From: Periplaneta americana
Taxonomy: Eukaryota; Arthropoda; Insecta; Blattodea; Blattidae
Reading direction: 5' to 3'
NCBI RefSeq assembly: GCF_040183065.1
Contig: NC_091131.1
Coordinates: 100,688,330-100,752,329, forward strand
Length of the DNA: 64,000 nt
Position 1 is the first letter of the stretch, and each line of letters begins with the position of its first letter. A model generated the notes under the pieces. It was not told the origin of the DNA. It made no database searches and saw only the letters and a program-made list of their open reading frames with translations. A program made the position numbers and the translations under genes. Below are positions 12,475 to 23,089 of the stretch, piece after piece.

Positions 12475-13424
12475 TGTAAATGTTGTGAAGTATTGAAAAA
12501 ATTAAGAGTAAATATGATTTCTATGTTTTTATGCGCAGAATACATTTACGAATATATTTTGTTTCTTTCTGTATACAAAACATTACACAGTATTTCTGTT
12601 ATTTTTTTTAAATTTTGTCATAAATGGCCAGAGAGAATTAAGACAAATCTCATATAATCTCAAGAATAACTGTTGTACTATATTGTTTGCTTTCAGTTTA
12701 GGACAGAGGAAAGAAAATCCTTTCCCCCCCACTTTTCATTCTCTTATGTAAAAATACTCTTGTAAAGCTGTTTAAATTTTAACACTTCATTAAATTTCTT
12801 AATTTAATTTTACAATTCAAGTCTCGGAATGCAATTTATATGCAATACTTATAATTGATTGTCTTTCATTATTTTATAAGAACGATTTTAGTTAAAATAA
12901 ATTCATATCCAGAATAAAATTTGTAGTAGTAATATACAATAATCACAATAAACACAAAGATGACAGTAGATTCCGTACACTTAAAATATTATAACACTTG
13001 TAACAATATATAGTTATAATCTTTCAAATAATATCGTTCATTATTGTCTCACGTTTCTTGAAACTTTAAAGTTACTTATTTGTGGAGTAACAGTCACGAT
13101 GATTTTATGTTGCAGGTGCGTGGAATTGTAGGTGGCATGACAACTTGTTCTGCTCATCTATTCGTGTTCATTGTGGTGAAGACATTCCCTCTTCTCCAGC
13201 AAGCAGCCAGCAGCCATGGAACTTTCTGGATCTATGGTTTCATCTCACTCTTCGGAACTATCTTCTTCTATTTCTGTCTTCCTGAGACAAAGGGCCGAAC
13301 ATTGCAAGAGATAGAGGACTACTTCTCAGGCCGAACAAAAACTATTGGAGGCGAGCCAATTACCACTCTCACCGGACACAAGCCTATGATCTTGGAACCA
13401 CAGAAAGGAGCAATGCTTCCTTAA
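4837..13424 (+). CDS. MFS sugar transporter, facilitated trehalose transporter (Tret1)-like, nine coding exons
   Basis: A twelve-helix plasma-membrane carrier of the SLC2/MFS sugar porter family. Insect members export trehalose from fat body or move glucose and trehalose across epithelia by facilitated diffusion. Joining the coding segments 4837-4844, 5640-5775, 8140-8275, 9059-9283, 9621-9855, 11450-11663, 11774-11900, 12005-12195 and 13116-13424 gives 526 codons without a stop, all with GT-AG borders. Signatures in order: DLIGRKR (residues 113-119), GRLLVGLGSG (147-156), PETPNYLL (224-231), QFSGVN (302-307), VPWVMIGEVYPTQVRG (412-427) and PETKGRTL (480-487). The first 48 residues are a hydrophilic cytosolic tail. 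The length is normal for the family. The start ATG is set by the tiny first coding exon, whose AG|C junction keeps the frame. The family call is firm; the substrate is inferred. Paralogues are numerous in insects, so I do not give a symbol. Confidence 0.93.
5640..5775 (+). CDS. transporter coding exon 2
   Basis: Acceptor TTGTCTTGCAG, donor CAG|GTAAGC. It encodes the hydrophilic N-terminal tail (STSVAIDVESKALVESEN...) and ends in phase 0. Confidence 0.88.
8140..8275 (+). CDS. transporter coding exon 3
   Basis: Acceptor TTTTTGCAG, donor G|GTAAGC. It encodes helix 1 (FIANLGTINTGLVFGFS) and the first extracellular loop. Confidence 0.9.
9059..9283 (+). CDS. transporter coding exon 4
   Basis: Acceptor CTTTCCAG, donor G|GTGGGT. 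It encodes helices 2-4 and the DLIGRKR loop motif that gates the MFS carrier. Confidence 0.92.
9621..9855 (+). CDS. transporter coding exon 5
   Basis: Acceptor TGTTCTTCAG, donor AG|GTAAAT. It encodes VTQPHLRGML, helices 5-6 and PETPNYLL. An alternative acceptor at 9577 would put the reading out of frame, so it is not used for this protein. Confidence 0.92.
9979..10070. repeat. dispersed repeat, copy 1
   Basis: A stretch of about 92 bases, from CTGCATTTTTGTCTCTGACA to ATTTCAACATGAATCA, recurs in the same orientation at 19,457-19,549 with few differences. The family is not identified. Confidence 0.75.
10190..10262 (-). mobile_element. LINE 3' tail fragment in intron 5
   Basis: The minus strand ends AAGGCCTACTGGCCTT...AGATTAAATAAATAAAT, the same hairpin plus TAAA tail as at 15,600-15,672 and 25,715-25,768. 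Only the 3' UTR end is present. Confidence 0.6.
10380..10480. repeat. AAT-rich trinucleotide tract
   Basis: Imperfect (TAA)n with GATAAT and ACAATA interruptions inside intron 5 of the transporter gene. Confidence 0.85.
10563..11222. mobile_element. Tc1/mariner-superfamily MITE (pogo-like ends) in intron 5
   Basis: Imperfect inverted ends of about 28 bases: CCGTATTTACTCGAATATAG on the left, and the right end read in reverse is CCATATTTACATGATTATAA. A TA dinucleotide flanks both ends (10,561-10,562 and 11,223-11,224). The interior has no transposase. The family label is inferred from the TA target. Confidence 0.7.
11450..11663 (+). CDS. transporter coding exon 6
   Basis: Acceptor TTTTGTTACAG, donor AAG|GTGAAT. 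It encodes the large central cytosolic loop, helix 7 and QFSGVN, the substrate-pocket motif of sugar porters. Confidence 0.93.
11774..11900 (+). CDS. transporter coding exon 7
   Basis: Acceptor AAATTTCAG, donor AG|GTGAGC. It encodes helix 8 and the GRRPL loop motif (cytosolic repeat of the helix 2-3 motif). Confidence 0.92.
12005..12195 (+). CDS. transporter coding exon 8
   Basis: Acceptor TTTTTATAG, donor CAG|GTAAAT. It encodes helices 9-10 and VPWVMIGEVYPTQ. Confidence 0.93.
12421..12474. repeat. (ATT)n microsatellite
   Basis: About 17 ATT units in intron 8 of the transporter gene. The rest of this 920-base intron shows nothing else. Confidence 0.95.
13116..13424 (+). CDS. transporter coding exon 9
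   Basis: Acceptor TTATGTTGCAG. It encodes helices 11-12, PETKGRTLQEIEDYF and a short cytosolic tail ending MLP, with TAA at 13,422-13,424. Confidence 0.93.
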   Translation: MRGIVGGMTTCSAHLFVFIVVKTFPLLQQAASSHGTFWIYGFISLFGTIFFYFCLPETKGRTLQEIEDYFSGRTKTIGGEPITTLTGHKPMILEPQKGAMLP

Positions 13425-14732
13425 GTGCCTTCAAACACTCTCAGTCCAAATCTCTGGTGCTAAAACACACTTGCGATGAAATTAAATTCATCAATCTGCA
13501 GTAGGGTTGTCACCACAAAATGTGATACAAAAAGCAGGACAGAAAAGAGTACTTCTATACATGACTCCACAGCAAATGATTCTATAAGGAAGAAAATGAA
13601 TTCTTCTGACTGCTGTGAAAGTTACCAATGTCAGTTTTTTTGTATTTGGTAACACATATTTATATTATATTTATCACAGACAATCAACAAATGAACTTTG
13701 AACGTGGAAAGAGATTTTAACTCTGAAGGAATGGATAAGTAGTTTTAGTGTTTATAAAATTAATATGAGAGTTATTATAATATTTTAAAATTCTCAAAAG
13801 TGCTCGCATTTAGCACAAACTTCAAAGCAATAGTTCAGTTCCTTTCAGTATTCGAGAAAAGTGACAAGAATTAGTGTAAGTGAAATGATATTTGTTTTGA
13901 ATTGCAGCAACATTGTAGAGACATGAAAGCTGAGAACAGTGATCAAGAATAACATTTGTATTTAAATACTTCTGAAACTGAGAATTACTGTAATACTTTC
14001 AGATTTTTACAAACGTTCGTTTCATTAGTATGCTCTTTTATACACTGGATTGTGAGTATGTCCGTAAGATATTATGGATACTGCTCAGCTTAGTAATGGA
14101 AGGAGTGAAATTTTCAGTGAGTGGCAACCCAAAATGCAAGTAATGTATTTCCTGCTGAAGCTGACAATATTAATTATATACTAATTTCTGTTCGCCTGCA
14201 GTTTACGTGAGATCCTTAATGGTTTTTGTCTGGAGAGATATACAAATTCATACTTAATTTATTTGTGATATTTTATTTAGGTTAATTTCCATGTTTTTAT
14301 GAAACTCTTGACTGATATAATAGATAGCAATAAATGGTACAAGATATTAGTGATAGGTTTTATATTTTACACAGCCATACTGAATGCACTGTGGTAATGC
14401 AAAAGCAATGCAGAATTCAAGTACACGTTTACTGTTTAATAATAGTGATGAATGTGACTTAACTTGTGATATGTATGCGACGTTTTTGTAAGATGTGTGT
14501 ATGTGATAGTAAAACCTGTACTTCAATCGTAAATATTTTTATATAGTGTGAAAAGTATTACTGTATTGTTATGCAACTAGTGAAATTACAGTATTAATGA
14601 CTGCTATACACATGTAAATTCTTTTTTCCTTGATTTATCCTTCCAACATACAGTTCCTGGATGATATACAATTGCTCTGTGGTTTAACAAAACCAATGTT
14701 GAATTCAACCTTCAATTTCGTTACCAAATAAA
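13425..14732 (+). other. probable 3' UTR of the transporter gene
   Basis: Long AT-rich region after the stop. AATAAA signals lie at 14,329-14,334 and 14,727-14,732, so at least two poly-A sites are possible. No other gene is seen. Confidence 0.5.
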
Positions 14733-15221
14733 CCTAAATTCTTAGTACAAATATCTAAACAAAACATAACAATTTTAAGAATTTATCTGGTAGAAGTGAG
14801 CAGTTCTTTCCAATTTGAATATTTGTGATTCTGAAGAAGTTTTTTCTTTTCAGTTTATCCCGACTGAGTACTATACAACAAACATATCTGAAACCCCGAG
14901 AAATATGTGAACAAAACTACCTGATTCTGCTTCCTTGTCTGCAACCATCTCCTCCCCAGAACCTGTGCTCCTCTCCAAGCCTGACCATTTGTTTAGTTCA
15001 CAAATCGAGATACTACCTAGTGAGAGTCTGTGGTTGTCCATTTGCTAAATCTTCCGCTTTTCACGTCACGACTCCGTGGTGTGTGCATCTGTATATAATA
15101 TTAATAACATATGTAATAATTAGTGATAAAACAATTTATTTTATTTTAAGACCTGCTGAGAATAACTTTGACCATTTGTGTGGACATTGTGCCACTGTCA
15201 TACTTCTATGACGCAGTGCAT

Positions 15222-15672
15222 GAGAGTAAACCACTAGAGGCCCTGCCAAGACTCTGGAATTCATTACCTGCTAGCATCAGGGACTGTCGAAATAAAATTG
15301 AATTCAAACGCAAGCTTACTAGGCACTTGGTCAGTAATTGAGACTCGTTCAGACATGGTTTCTTGTAAATAGTTCTCTTAATCTATCACAAAATATCTCA
15401 ATATATGGTAATTTCATCACTATAGAATTTTGTTATTCTAGGTTTAATTTGTAATTCAGTAAATACAAAAATATTCTTTCTTCTTAACTTCTATGATAAA
15501 TTGTCTAGCTTTCATTAATCAGGTAATCTTGTCGTACTTCAATTTTTATTGTAATTGTAATTGTAAATTTAAAATTAATTGTAATTTTATTCTTCATATT
15601 ATAGTTGTAATCCCCTGGCAGAGGGGCAGAAAAGCCCTGATGGCCTTATCTCTACCAGGTTAAATAAATAAA
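15222..15672 (+). mobile_element. LINE 3' end (Jockey/CR1-like C-terminus plus 3' UTR)
   Basis: The frame from 15,238 reads LPRLWNSLPASIRDC... and FKRKLTRHLVSN then stop. This WNSLP...FKxxL block is the usual C-terminal end of Jockey-superfamily ORF2 proteins. The 3' UTR closes with the AAGCCCTGATGGCCTT hairpin-like block and a TAAATAAATAAATA tail. It is strongly 5'-truncated. The sequence 14,740-15,221 before it shows nothing that I recognise. Confidence 0.75.
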
Positions 15673-15761
15673 TACTACTACTACTACTACCAAATACTAC
15701 TAGAGGGAACCCAAGAGCTGGAACTTAAACTGAGAGGATTCAATCCAACATTGGGATGGGA

Positions 15762-15975
15762 ATGTGGTGTAGCTTAGTGGATAGAGCGTCAGCACGTAGA
15801 GCTGAAAACCCGGGTTCAAATCCCAGTACAGGAGAGAATTTTTCTCCATTCCACTTATCTTTCATCTATTGAAGATTTGAAGTTATGAAATGTGGCAAAT
15901 GGCAACTGGCAACACCTATTAATTTGTTGTCCTTGTCCTTTCCCTTGTCGAGTTTTATACCTCTTTAATGAGCTG
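15762..15975 (+). mobile_element. tRNA-derived SINE
   Basis: The head resembles a tRNA: A box TGTAGCTTAGTGGATAGAGC and B box GGGTTCAAATCC. It is followed by a non-tRNA body. The anticodon arm is degenerate and the tail runs on, so I read it as a SINE and not a working tRNA gene. No target duplication found. Confidence 0.6.
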
Positions 15976-16790
15976 AGTTATGGTATGGGGTATTTTTGCG
16001 AAGGACAGGAGGGACACTACCGTTAAGCTATTTGGTCAGGGTTTCAGATCAGTTTGTCGAAAATACTGGCATCTACACATTCATTTAGATTACTGATTTA
16101 CCAGATCAGTTCAGTCATATACAGAAACGATCTCATATCTTAAGTCTTCTCAAATGTGTAAGAGCTTTCCTTTCATAAATATATGTGAATAATTTTCTGT
16201 ATCTTTTAGTTTTTCTAAATAGTAATAGAAATAGAACCTATGCAAATTTCACCATACCTCTGCACATACTCTTCAAATGCTCGTCTCCAGTGGTTGTGGC
16301 ACTATTGACATTAGCTAAGTTAGTAATTTATAATGTCTGAAGTGAAAAAAATTAATTGAAGATTTCTTTTAAAGGTTTATGACCTCATGACGTAATTAAA
16401 CTTTCGTTTTGGCCATTAAGCTTTTTTTTTTTTTGCATAATTTAGCCTTCATTGCGTAATTTCAAGCTACAGCTGATGTGTGATAAGTGCGGTAACAAGG
16501 TTATAGGGTGTGGTTCTCCCTCTATATCTGTCATCTCTCCCACTCTCTGCCTCATAGGTACATGTAAGAGAAATAGTTAAACTGAAAAAATAGTAATGAT
16601 ACCAGATATAGTATGCTAAAGATATCACATCACTTTAGAGCAAGACAAAATTGCCTCTTCTTTACAGTGACTATATGAGAGCCACTGTACCTTTCTTGAC
16701 TTAGACTGCCATCTATTGACTGAATACAGCACTTTTTCCTCTTTGACTCGTGTATTTTTTGCAACAGAATTTACATGCAACAGCTGTTTT
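15976..16790. other. intergenic, nothing recognised
   Basis: AT-rich, with a poly-T run near 16,423. No protein or repeat that I can name. Confidence 0.4.
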
Positions 16791-16799
16791 ATTAGTTAC

Positions 16800-17455
16800 T
16801 GCTTAGAGCAGGGACGTGCAAACTTGGCTAAAATAGCAAAATACGTACCAGCATGGCGTAATACCTTCCCCCCACCACTACAGCATAGGTACACACTATC
16901 TGCCAGACAGAGGACAGTGGCGTGTATGTCACATCAGATGAAGGAACAGATGAGTCGCAACGAACTGTTTCATTATGCATCTCTGAAGGCTTTGCCAGAT
17001 ATTTCAGACGACAGACGTAAAGAATATAGTAATGTTCTTGAAAAACTACAAGGAAAAAAATTTAAAAAAAAATTGCAAGATTTCAGAAATTTAATAAAAG
17101 TTACTTAACTGTATGTAGTTCATTTTGGAATTCGTTTGCATTAGAAAATACTGAGGTTCATCTCAAGTTACAAATGGAAGTAATTGAACTTAAACATGGC
17201 ATGCACATCAGGAATGAGTCTTCGTCTCTTAGAGGAAAGGATTTATTCAGGAAGTTGCGGAAAGATAAATACTTGCAGATCCAAGATTTTCGTGCTAGGT
17301 TAATAATGGCAATATTTGGATCTATGCATGTTTGTGAGAAATTCTTCTCACACATGAACATCACGAAATCTTCTGTATGGTCAAACATAAGCAACAGAAA
17401 CTTAAATCCAGCTCTGCGACTTGGAATATCACATTTTATTCAAGAATCGTCTTAA
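16800..17455 (+). pseudogene. hAT transposase fossil (GTF2IRD2/ZBED-like)
   Basis: Two open stretches in different frames, 16,800-17,108 and about 17,110-17,455. The second ends FGSMHVCEKFFSHMNITKSS, then NPALRLGISHF. This matches the C-terminal dimerisation region of hAT transposases of the Charlie/GTF2IRD2 type, whose usual text is FSxMNxxKS...LxxxLRL. The first stretch carries the helix-rich part before it. At least one frame change separates them. No inverted ends were found, so the borders are unknown. Confidence 0.7.
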
Positions 17456-17459
17456 CAAT

Positions 17460-18302
17460 TCAGAGAAAATATTAATATTGCTTTTCGTAATATTAATACT
17501 GTGTACATTATTGGGTACAGTTTATTAAAAAGTTAATTTCATATAAGCAACTAATTAATAATTTATTTAATGCAGAAATTGTCAAGAGGTTTTATATTCA
17601 CATTATTGTACTACATTGTATTGCAGCAGCTAAGACATATAATTAATTTATTATTTTTCCTCGATAGCTTAGTTTAAACGTTTTACTATATTATGTTCTA
17701 TGATTAAAATTTAAAATAATTCAAACATAAAGCGGTAATTATTCTGTTATATTCATTAATATGCCACTTCATAAATATACTACTATTTATGCTTGAACCT
17801 GGTTGAAACAAGTTACCTGATTGGGTTTTTTCCGGAGTTTCCACTCAATTTCTGGCGCTAGACAATGGACTCATTTCACTGGCATAATCATTTTCATACC
17901 ATTCAGACACTAGATGACCATAGTAGTTGATAAAGCGTCGTAAAATAAAGTACTAAAGAAATTACTTGAACTGTATTAATACAAAATGCCGTGATTCATC
18001 CAGAAAAAAAAAAAAACAACGATGAACGATATTATGATCCACCACTGCTTGTAGTAGTATTCTTTCTCTCTTTCTATCAAAACCTGTTTTCAAGTCCCCC
18101 ACTTTTTGTGTGTCCTCCCTACTCCCTTCCATACCCATACTTGACTTAGAGCTTAGGGGGTATCCACAATAATTATGGTAAATAGGTACTCCTGGGTCTC
18201 TGGTGTTGGACATTGCTGATACTGTCCAACCACTGGTCATTCAGCTGGTTCACTCAAACTGCTTGTTAAATTTGTCGCAGTTCGTAGAAATGGCTGTTAA
18301 AT
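17460..18302. other. intergenic, nothing recognised
   Basis: AT-rich. A minus-strand open frame at 17,962-18,240 has no recognisable domain and is probably chance. Confidence 0.4.
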
Positions 18303-18503
18303 CTGTGGTGTTTGGGTAAAGGGAGATAAATCATAAAATGAGTTTCGAGATAAATGAAAATTAAACTTGGAACCCTTATTCCAAATAATTTTCTGCACAA
18401 ATAAAACACATCAACTGCTAGTATTTAACTTGTGTGATCATCTGGGGAACAAATTTCTATCTGCACAAAAAATGACTTCTCCCCCTTTACCCGAACACCA
18501 CAG
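18303..18503. mobile_element. MITE with 24-base inverted ends
   Basis: Left end CTGTGGTGTTTGGGTAAAGG; right end read in reverse CTGTGGTGTTCGGGTAAAGG. AAAT flanks both sides (18,299-18,302 and 18,504-18,507), which may be a 4-base target duplication or chance. No coding capacity. Confidence 0.7.
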
Positions 18504-18639
18504 AAATGTTTTAAGTTAAAAATGGGCTGCTTACAGAAAGGAAGAACATTCATTTAATACGAAATTCTCTAGCTCATTACAGTAAACACAGCAATTTTCA
18601 GCAGGATGCCAAAATGTGCATGACAAGGAGTGCAGTGGG

Positions 18640-18878
18640 ACGCCAACCATCATCATAGACGACCTTGTGGAGCAACGCATGACGTTAGGCCCATAGACCT
18701 GGCACAGCTGACAATAAATTTCAATCGGCGCTATGCCATGTGCATTCAAAAACTTCATCACTGATCGCACTTCACACGCAGCGGGAGCTGAAATAGGAGC
18801 GTCCATCTTCAACCAATGAAACGAAGCTACTGAGAGCACACGGGAAGTTCCGCTAGTGCATGTGCCATGCCAGGACAT
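18640..18878 (-). pseudogene. mariner-type transposase N-terminal fragment
   Basis: The minus frame reads CEVRSVMKFLNAHG, then IEIYCQLCQVYGPNVM. This is the first helix-turn-helix of SETMAR-like mariner transposases (usual text CEIRAVIRFLxAK...IHRELCxVYG). The downstream DDE domain is absent, so it is a fragment. Confidence 0.55.
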
Positions 18879-18879
18879 A

Positions 18880-19456
18880 CTCTATCATGTACATGCAGGC
18901 GCTTCACGTAACATATGGTTTGCTAGCTGTGGGACGAGTGGGAAAGTTACTTTATGGACGCGCCTTGTACAACAATGGACTTTCAACTACAAAATATAAT
19001 ATTAAGCACATCAATAATAAACTTTTTTGTCTTGTTTAAAATTTCTGACACAATTTATTATTCCATTTGAATGAAATAAATCATTTCATTAAGAGTATTG
19101 AGAATACTGTCTGCATTATTGATCACTGGGCTGGTAGCTTTAAGCTGCCCTTACGTTTCAATCTAATTTACAGAGAGCAATCAGTGTAGTGCAATAAATT
19201 GTTAAAGCGTTCAATCAAGTTTTTTAGTAGTGATGGTAACAATACTCTAACAAAAATAAAATAATGATATAGTAATTGATATTTCGGAAAGTGAAAAGTT
19301 AACTTGGTAAATGTTCAGTATATCACCTTCACTTCGTAGCAATGTCATATTGTATTTTGGTCCATGAAAAATACTCGTTTTTTAGAGAATCATTTACCCC
19401 TTCTATTTCGTAGCAAACCCATATTGTTGTTTGCGCTCTCTTTGTGTGAAAATAAA
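18880..19456. other. intergenic, nothing recognised
   Basis: No gene or named repeat seen. Confidence 0.4.
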
Positions 19457-19549
19457 AACTGCATTTTTGTCTCTGACAGTCTGTTTATTTAACTCTCTTA
19501 TCATTAAATACAATGTAGAACAAACTTAAAATATTTCAACATGAATCAA
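19457..19549. repeat. dispersed repeat, copy 2
   Basis: Near copy, in direct orientation, of 9979-10,070 in intron 5 of the transporter gene. Family unknown. Confidence 0.75.
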
Positions 19550-19659
19550 CTGCTAGGATAAGCATTCTGGCAGATGAGTACCCTGTACTAGATTTACTAT
19601 GTTAAGATTATTTAATAGACTCAATGAAGAAAAAGAAGACAGAAGTGCCATGTTCTTAT

Positions 19660-21122
19660 CAGTAGCGGCTCGCCGTAAAAAAAATAGGTGAAGTGCTGTT
19701 CACATACACAAATGCATAAACAGTTTTACTAACATAATGAGTAGGCCTACTATTCGTAAACTGCGTGCAATTTTAATACAGAAGTTCTAGATCACATGCA
19801 AACAGGAAAATTAATTTATTTCACAACTCACTCAATTTCTTGCATACCAAGTCAATCCTCCTATCTTTTAAAGCAACAAACCTGTCGATGATGTCTTCAT
19901 AAAATGTCTGAGTTTAATTGTGAGTGGACAGTATATCTCTATGCAAAGCTATGGAGCTAATGATGAAAGTTTGTCCTGTGGTGCAGCATTCCGAGTGAAA
20001 TTTTCAATATTTTCAAACAGAAAAGCTTCTTTTATCGAAAGAATTTGTTTAAGTTATTTTATACAACTTCTCTATTTGCTTAGCACTTTTTAAAACAAAG
20101 AACAAATGCAATTGTAGGTTGTTCAGAATTTAAAACATATTTTTTATCCTCATATTTAAGTCTGCAAAACGGCATTTCTAATTAATTACAAACCGTGTCA
20201 TTTTCGAGATACATATTTCGCACTCATTTATCAATATTTTCTATGTACTGGTACTTAAGTATCTGTATAATAGCACTATAGTGTTTAAACATATAATATA
20301 CAAGTACACTATGATGTAGGATTAAAACACTAATATACTCTAAATACATTAAATAATAAGTTAATATATATGTACATAGTATTAAACTACATGTGTACAT
20401 TTGCGTGCACTTTAAACTTCCAAATACAAGAGCTGGAACAAAACTGGCAAGCTCATGAGAAGAAATAATACACGCCGCGGAAAACAACTTTTAAACTTTG
20501 CGAATGTATGTGGGGTGTATTCCTGATGAAATAACATAGAGCCAGCTAATTTACCGCTGCAAGGGTGGCTCTATGGACACAAGAAATGAGGATACTATTC
20601 TCGAGTCAGGTAGTACATACTGTAAAATTTCACAGTCCTTAAATAATAGCCCCCGGCCTTGGAGACCAGGTTCAACCCTTCTCTATTATTAGTACTGTTA
20701 AATCTGCAAACTGGTTACTCCACCTGCAAGTCTGACAGTTCTTCGTAACTGAAAGGCTCAGAAACGCACTTCACTCATACAATCTTTCTTTAGTGCGTGA
20801 CGTCACGTTACCATGGAAACCAAGTGCTGTATGAGAATGGGAGCCCAAATAATTTCACCTCTACAGTACTGTAAGTTCCAACAGACACCGCTCGGCGCTC
20901 GTAACAGTTGACATTATTCTAGTCAGCGGACGGTTACAGGTACTATTTATACAACTAAACACTGTTCATAATGACTGAAAATAAAACTTTTTTTTTTTTT
21001 TTGTTTTAGAAATATTGTACTGCTAATAACTAGAATTAATGATTAATACGAAATAAAATTATGTTTTACGAGTAAATAGGTGAAGTCGCACTTCACCTAC
21101 TTCACCTGAATAACCGCCCCTG
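19660..21122 (-). mobile_element. hAT transposon, non-autonomous, with perfect 8-bp target duplication
   Basis: GTTCTTAT flanks both ends (19,652-19,659 and 21,123-21,130). Ends are CAGTAGCGGCT and, in reverse, CAGGGGCGGTT. About 1.46 kb. The minus strand at about 19,830-20,010 keeps transposase remnants: FENIENFTRNAAPQDKLSSL, then in a shifted frame FYEDIIDRFVALKDRRIDLV. They resemble the C-terminal region of ZMYM1-like hAT proteins. It cannot encode a whole transposase. The middle (20,050-21,000) is AT-rich without further signal. Confidence 0.8.
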
Positions 21123-21238
21123 GTTCTTATAGAGGAAAAAAATGAAAATAAATGAAATTGGAGTGGCCTTTGAATGTAATCCTTACAATTCTCTGAGGTG
21201 TTTAGGACAGCAGACAAGAATCTATAATGCATCTGCAG

Positions 21239-21433
21239 CAGGGGCGTATTTTGCGGGCTACCGGCGGTAGCCCAAGGAAATTACAAAAGAAAAAGTTTAT
21301 AATATAACGTAATGTAATAATTTTGTATTATTAGTTTTACCATAGTAATTAAAATTAAAGTAATTGTTAGATATATTTTGTGTAATAATAGGGTCAGCGG
21401 TAGCCCAAACCCTTTAACCAGTATACGCCACTG
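21239..21433. mobile_element. hAT MITE, family X, copy 1
   Basis: 195 bp with ends CAGGGGCGTATTTTGCGG and TATACGCCACTG. ATCTGCAG is duplicated exactly on both sides (21,231-21,238 and 21,434-21,441). It is almost identical to the copy at 33,680-33,883 that interrupts a receptor gene. Confidence 0.93.
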
Positions 21434-21570
21434 ATCTGCAGCTGAGTGGTAACAAAATTATTTAAAATAACACTGTACAGAACTGTAGTATTTCATGAAT
21501 TACAGCCCCAATATTGTAACAACAGGCTTAACTTTTGTAATTGTGTGTTAGAGAAAGTTGTTGTTGTTGT

Positions 21571-22434
21571 CTAGTGCCTTGCATTTGGCAATGAAGCCAT
21601 TAGCAGTCGTGCTTTCCAATACTTTTGAACTGTAGTTTCTTCTGATCTTAATGCTTCACAGGTCTTCAAGTGGTCTTCATTCATTTCTGCTGGATCGTTA
21701 CACAGGACACATATGGGTGAAGCTGAGATACCTATTCTGTAGAGATGACTTGCTAGACAGTCATGATTTGTCAATAGTCTGAAGGCTGCAACTGCTGTTT
21801 TCCTTGGTCTCTGGGGGATTATATCTGGGTTGGAAAGTAGTGTAATCCATTTTTTGTCTTTAGCATTTGATTCTATTTCTTGTAGGTATGAATGAGAAAA
21901 TTTTGTAGTGATCAAGCGTTTTATTGAGGAATATGAGAAATTAAATTGAGATTTTTGTTTTATTGTTGTGCCTTTCTTGGCAAGTGTGTCTGCGGTTTCA
22001 TTCCCCATGACTCCACAGTGTGCTGGAATCCATTGGAGACGGACAATCTTATTAACTTTTTGGAGTTGTGTTAATATTTTGTAGCATTCTCTTATTTTTG
22101 TTGACTTCTTTGTAGCATTTGAACATATTCCCTGAATTGCAGCTTTAGAATCTGAAAGAATTACTGTCTTGTTATATTTATTTAAGGGAAGATTTAATAA
22201 TTGTCGGAGAGCAATGTGTATAGCCTCTATTTCACCATCACAATTTGTTGTCTCTCTGCCAACAGAATGATAAAAGGAAAAATGTGTACATGTAACTCCA
22301 GCTCCAGTAAGGTTTTCTGTGTTTGATCCATCAGTATATATCTGTAGCCATTCTTCTGTAGGGTATCTAGTATTGATCGTTTCCAGTGCTAGAAGTTTTT
22401 GTATTTCTTTTGGCGTATCTGATTTACTTATTTA
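21571..22434 (-). mobile_element. LINE ORF2 C-terminal part: RNase H domain and zinc knuckle
   Basis: A single open minus-strand frame of about 288 codons. RNase H acidic residues are all visible in order: TDGSN, CDGEIEA, LSDSKAA and MGNETADTLA, with IPAHCG just before the last. A Cys/His knuckle follows (CVLCNDPAEMNEDHLKTC). RNase H after reverse transcriptase is the mark of the I/R1/LOA-type LINEs. The reverse transcriptase is missing, so the element is 5'-truncated, but the kept part has no internal stop, which points to a fairly recent insertion. A short (CAA)n tract in the 3' UTR lies at about 21,555-21,570. Confidence 0.85.
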
Positions 22435-23085
22435 AAGTATATAACGAAGAAATTGATTCCAAACTTTAAATAAAATGTATAAAACGAATTCCCATATGCT
22501 AGATGAACTGGAAGAAAATATATAAAAAGGAATTGGGTCCATTAAAATAGAAGAACTGATGTGTGTGGATGACAGTTTCTTGAGGCGTGAAATATGTGTG
22601 CCTAAGACAGGCTTGCAAATAAGCAGACGCACACACATCCCAAACATCTATATTATTTTCGTGGGCACCTTAGATATCAATAACAAAGGTGCCAGAATTT
22701 GAAAGAAAATCGCCGAAAATTATCCAATGAATATTTCAAATTTTTAAAACTTTGTATTATTTGGCAATCAATATTTGTTACGTTTCCTCTTAAACAGGCC
22801 TATGTTTGTTCTTAGAGCATACTTCAAGAATTTTCTTCAGTGGATTTTCTTTTTCTTCAGTGGGATAAGGATATAGAAGTTACATCACTCACTATTACCA
22901 CTAGATGGCGTAAAAGTTTTATTAGCAAGAAATGGGACTGAAGCTAAACAATCAGTGTTATGAACTTTGTGTGTGTGCTTTCTTTTTTCTTTTTGCTAAA
23001 TATAATGGATATTAGTTATTATTTAGAGGAGACTATTTTACAAACGGATCGCAAGACTATAAATAATAATGAACAAGTCTACTTG
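22435..23085. other. intergenic, nothing recognised
   Basis: Short chance frames on both strands and no recognised domain. Confidence 0.4.
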
Positions 23086-23089
23086 AAAA

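Noticed and set aside
14825-15211. 128-codon plus-strand frame before the LINE 3' end
   Set aside because: No recognisable text, and the LINE C-terminus is in a different frame downstream; probably chance.
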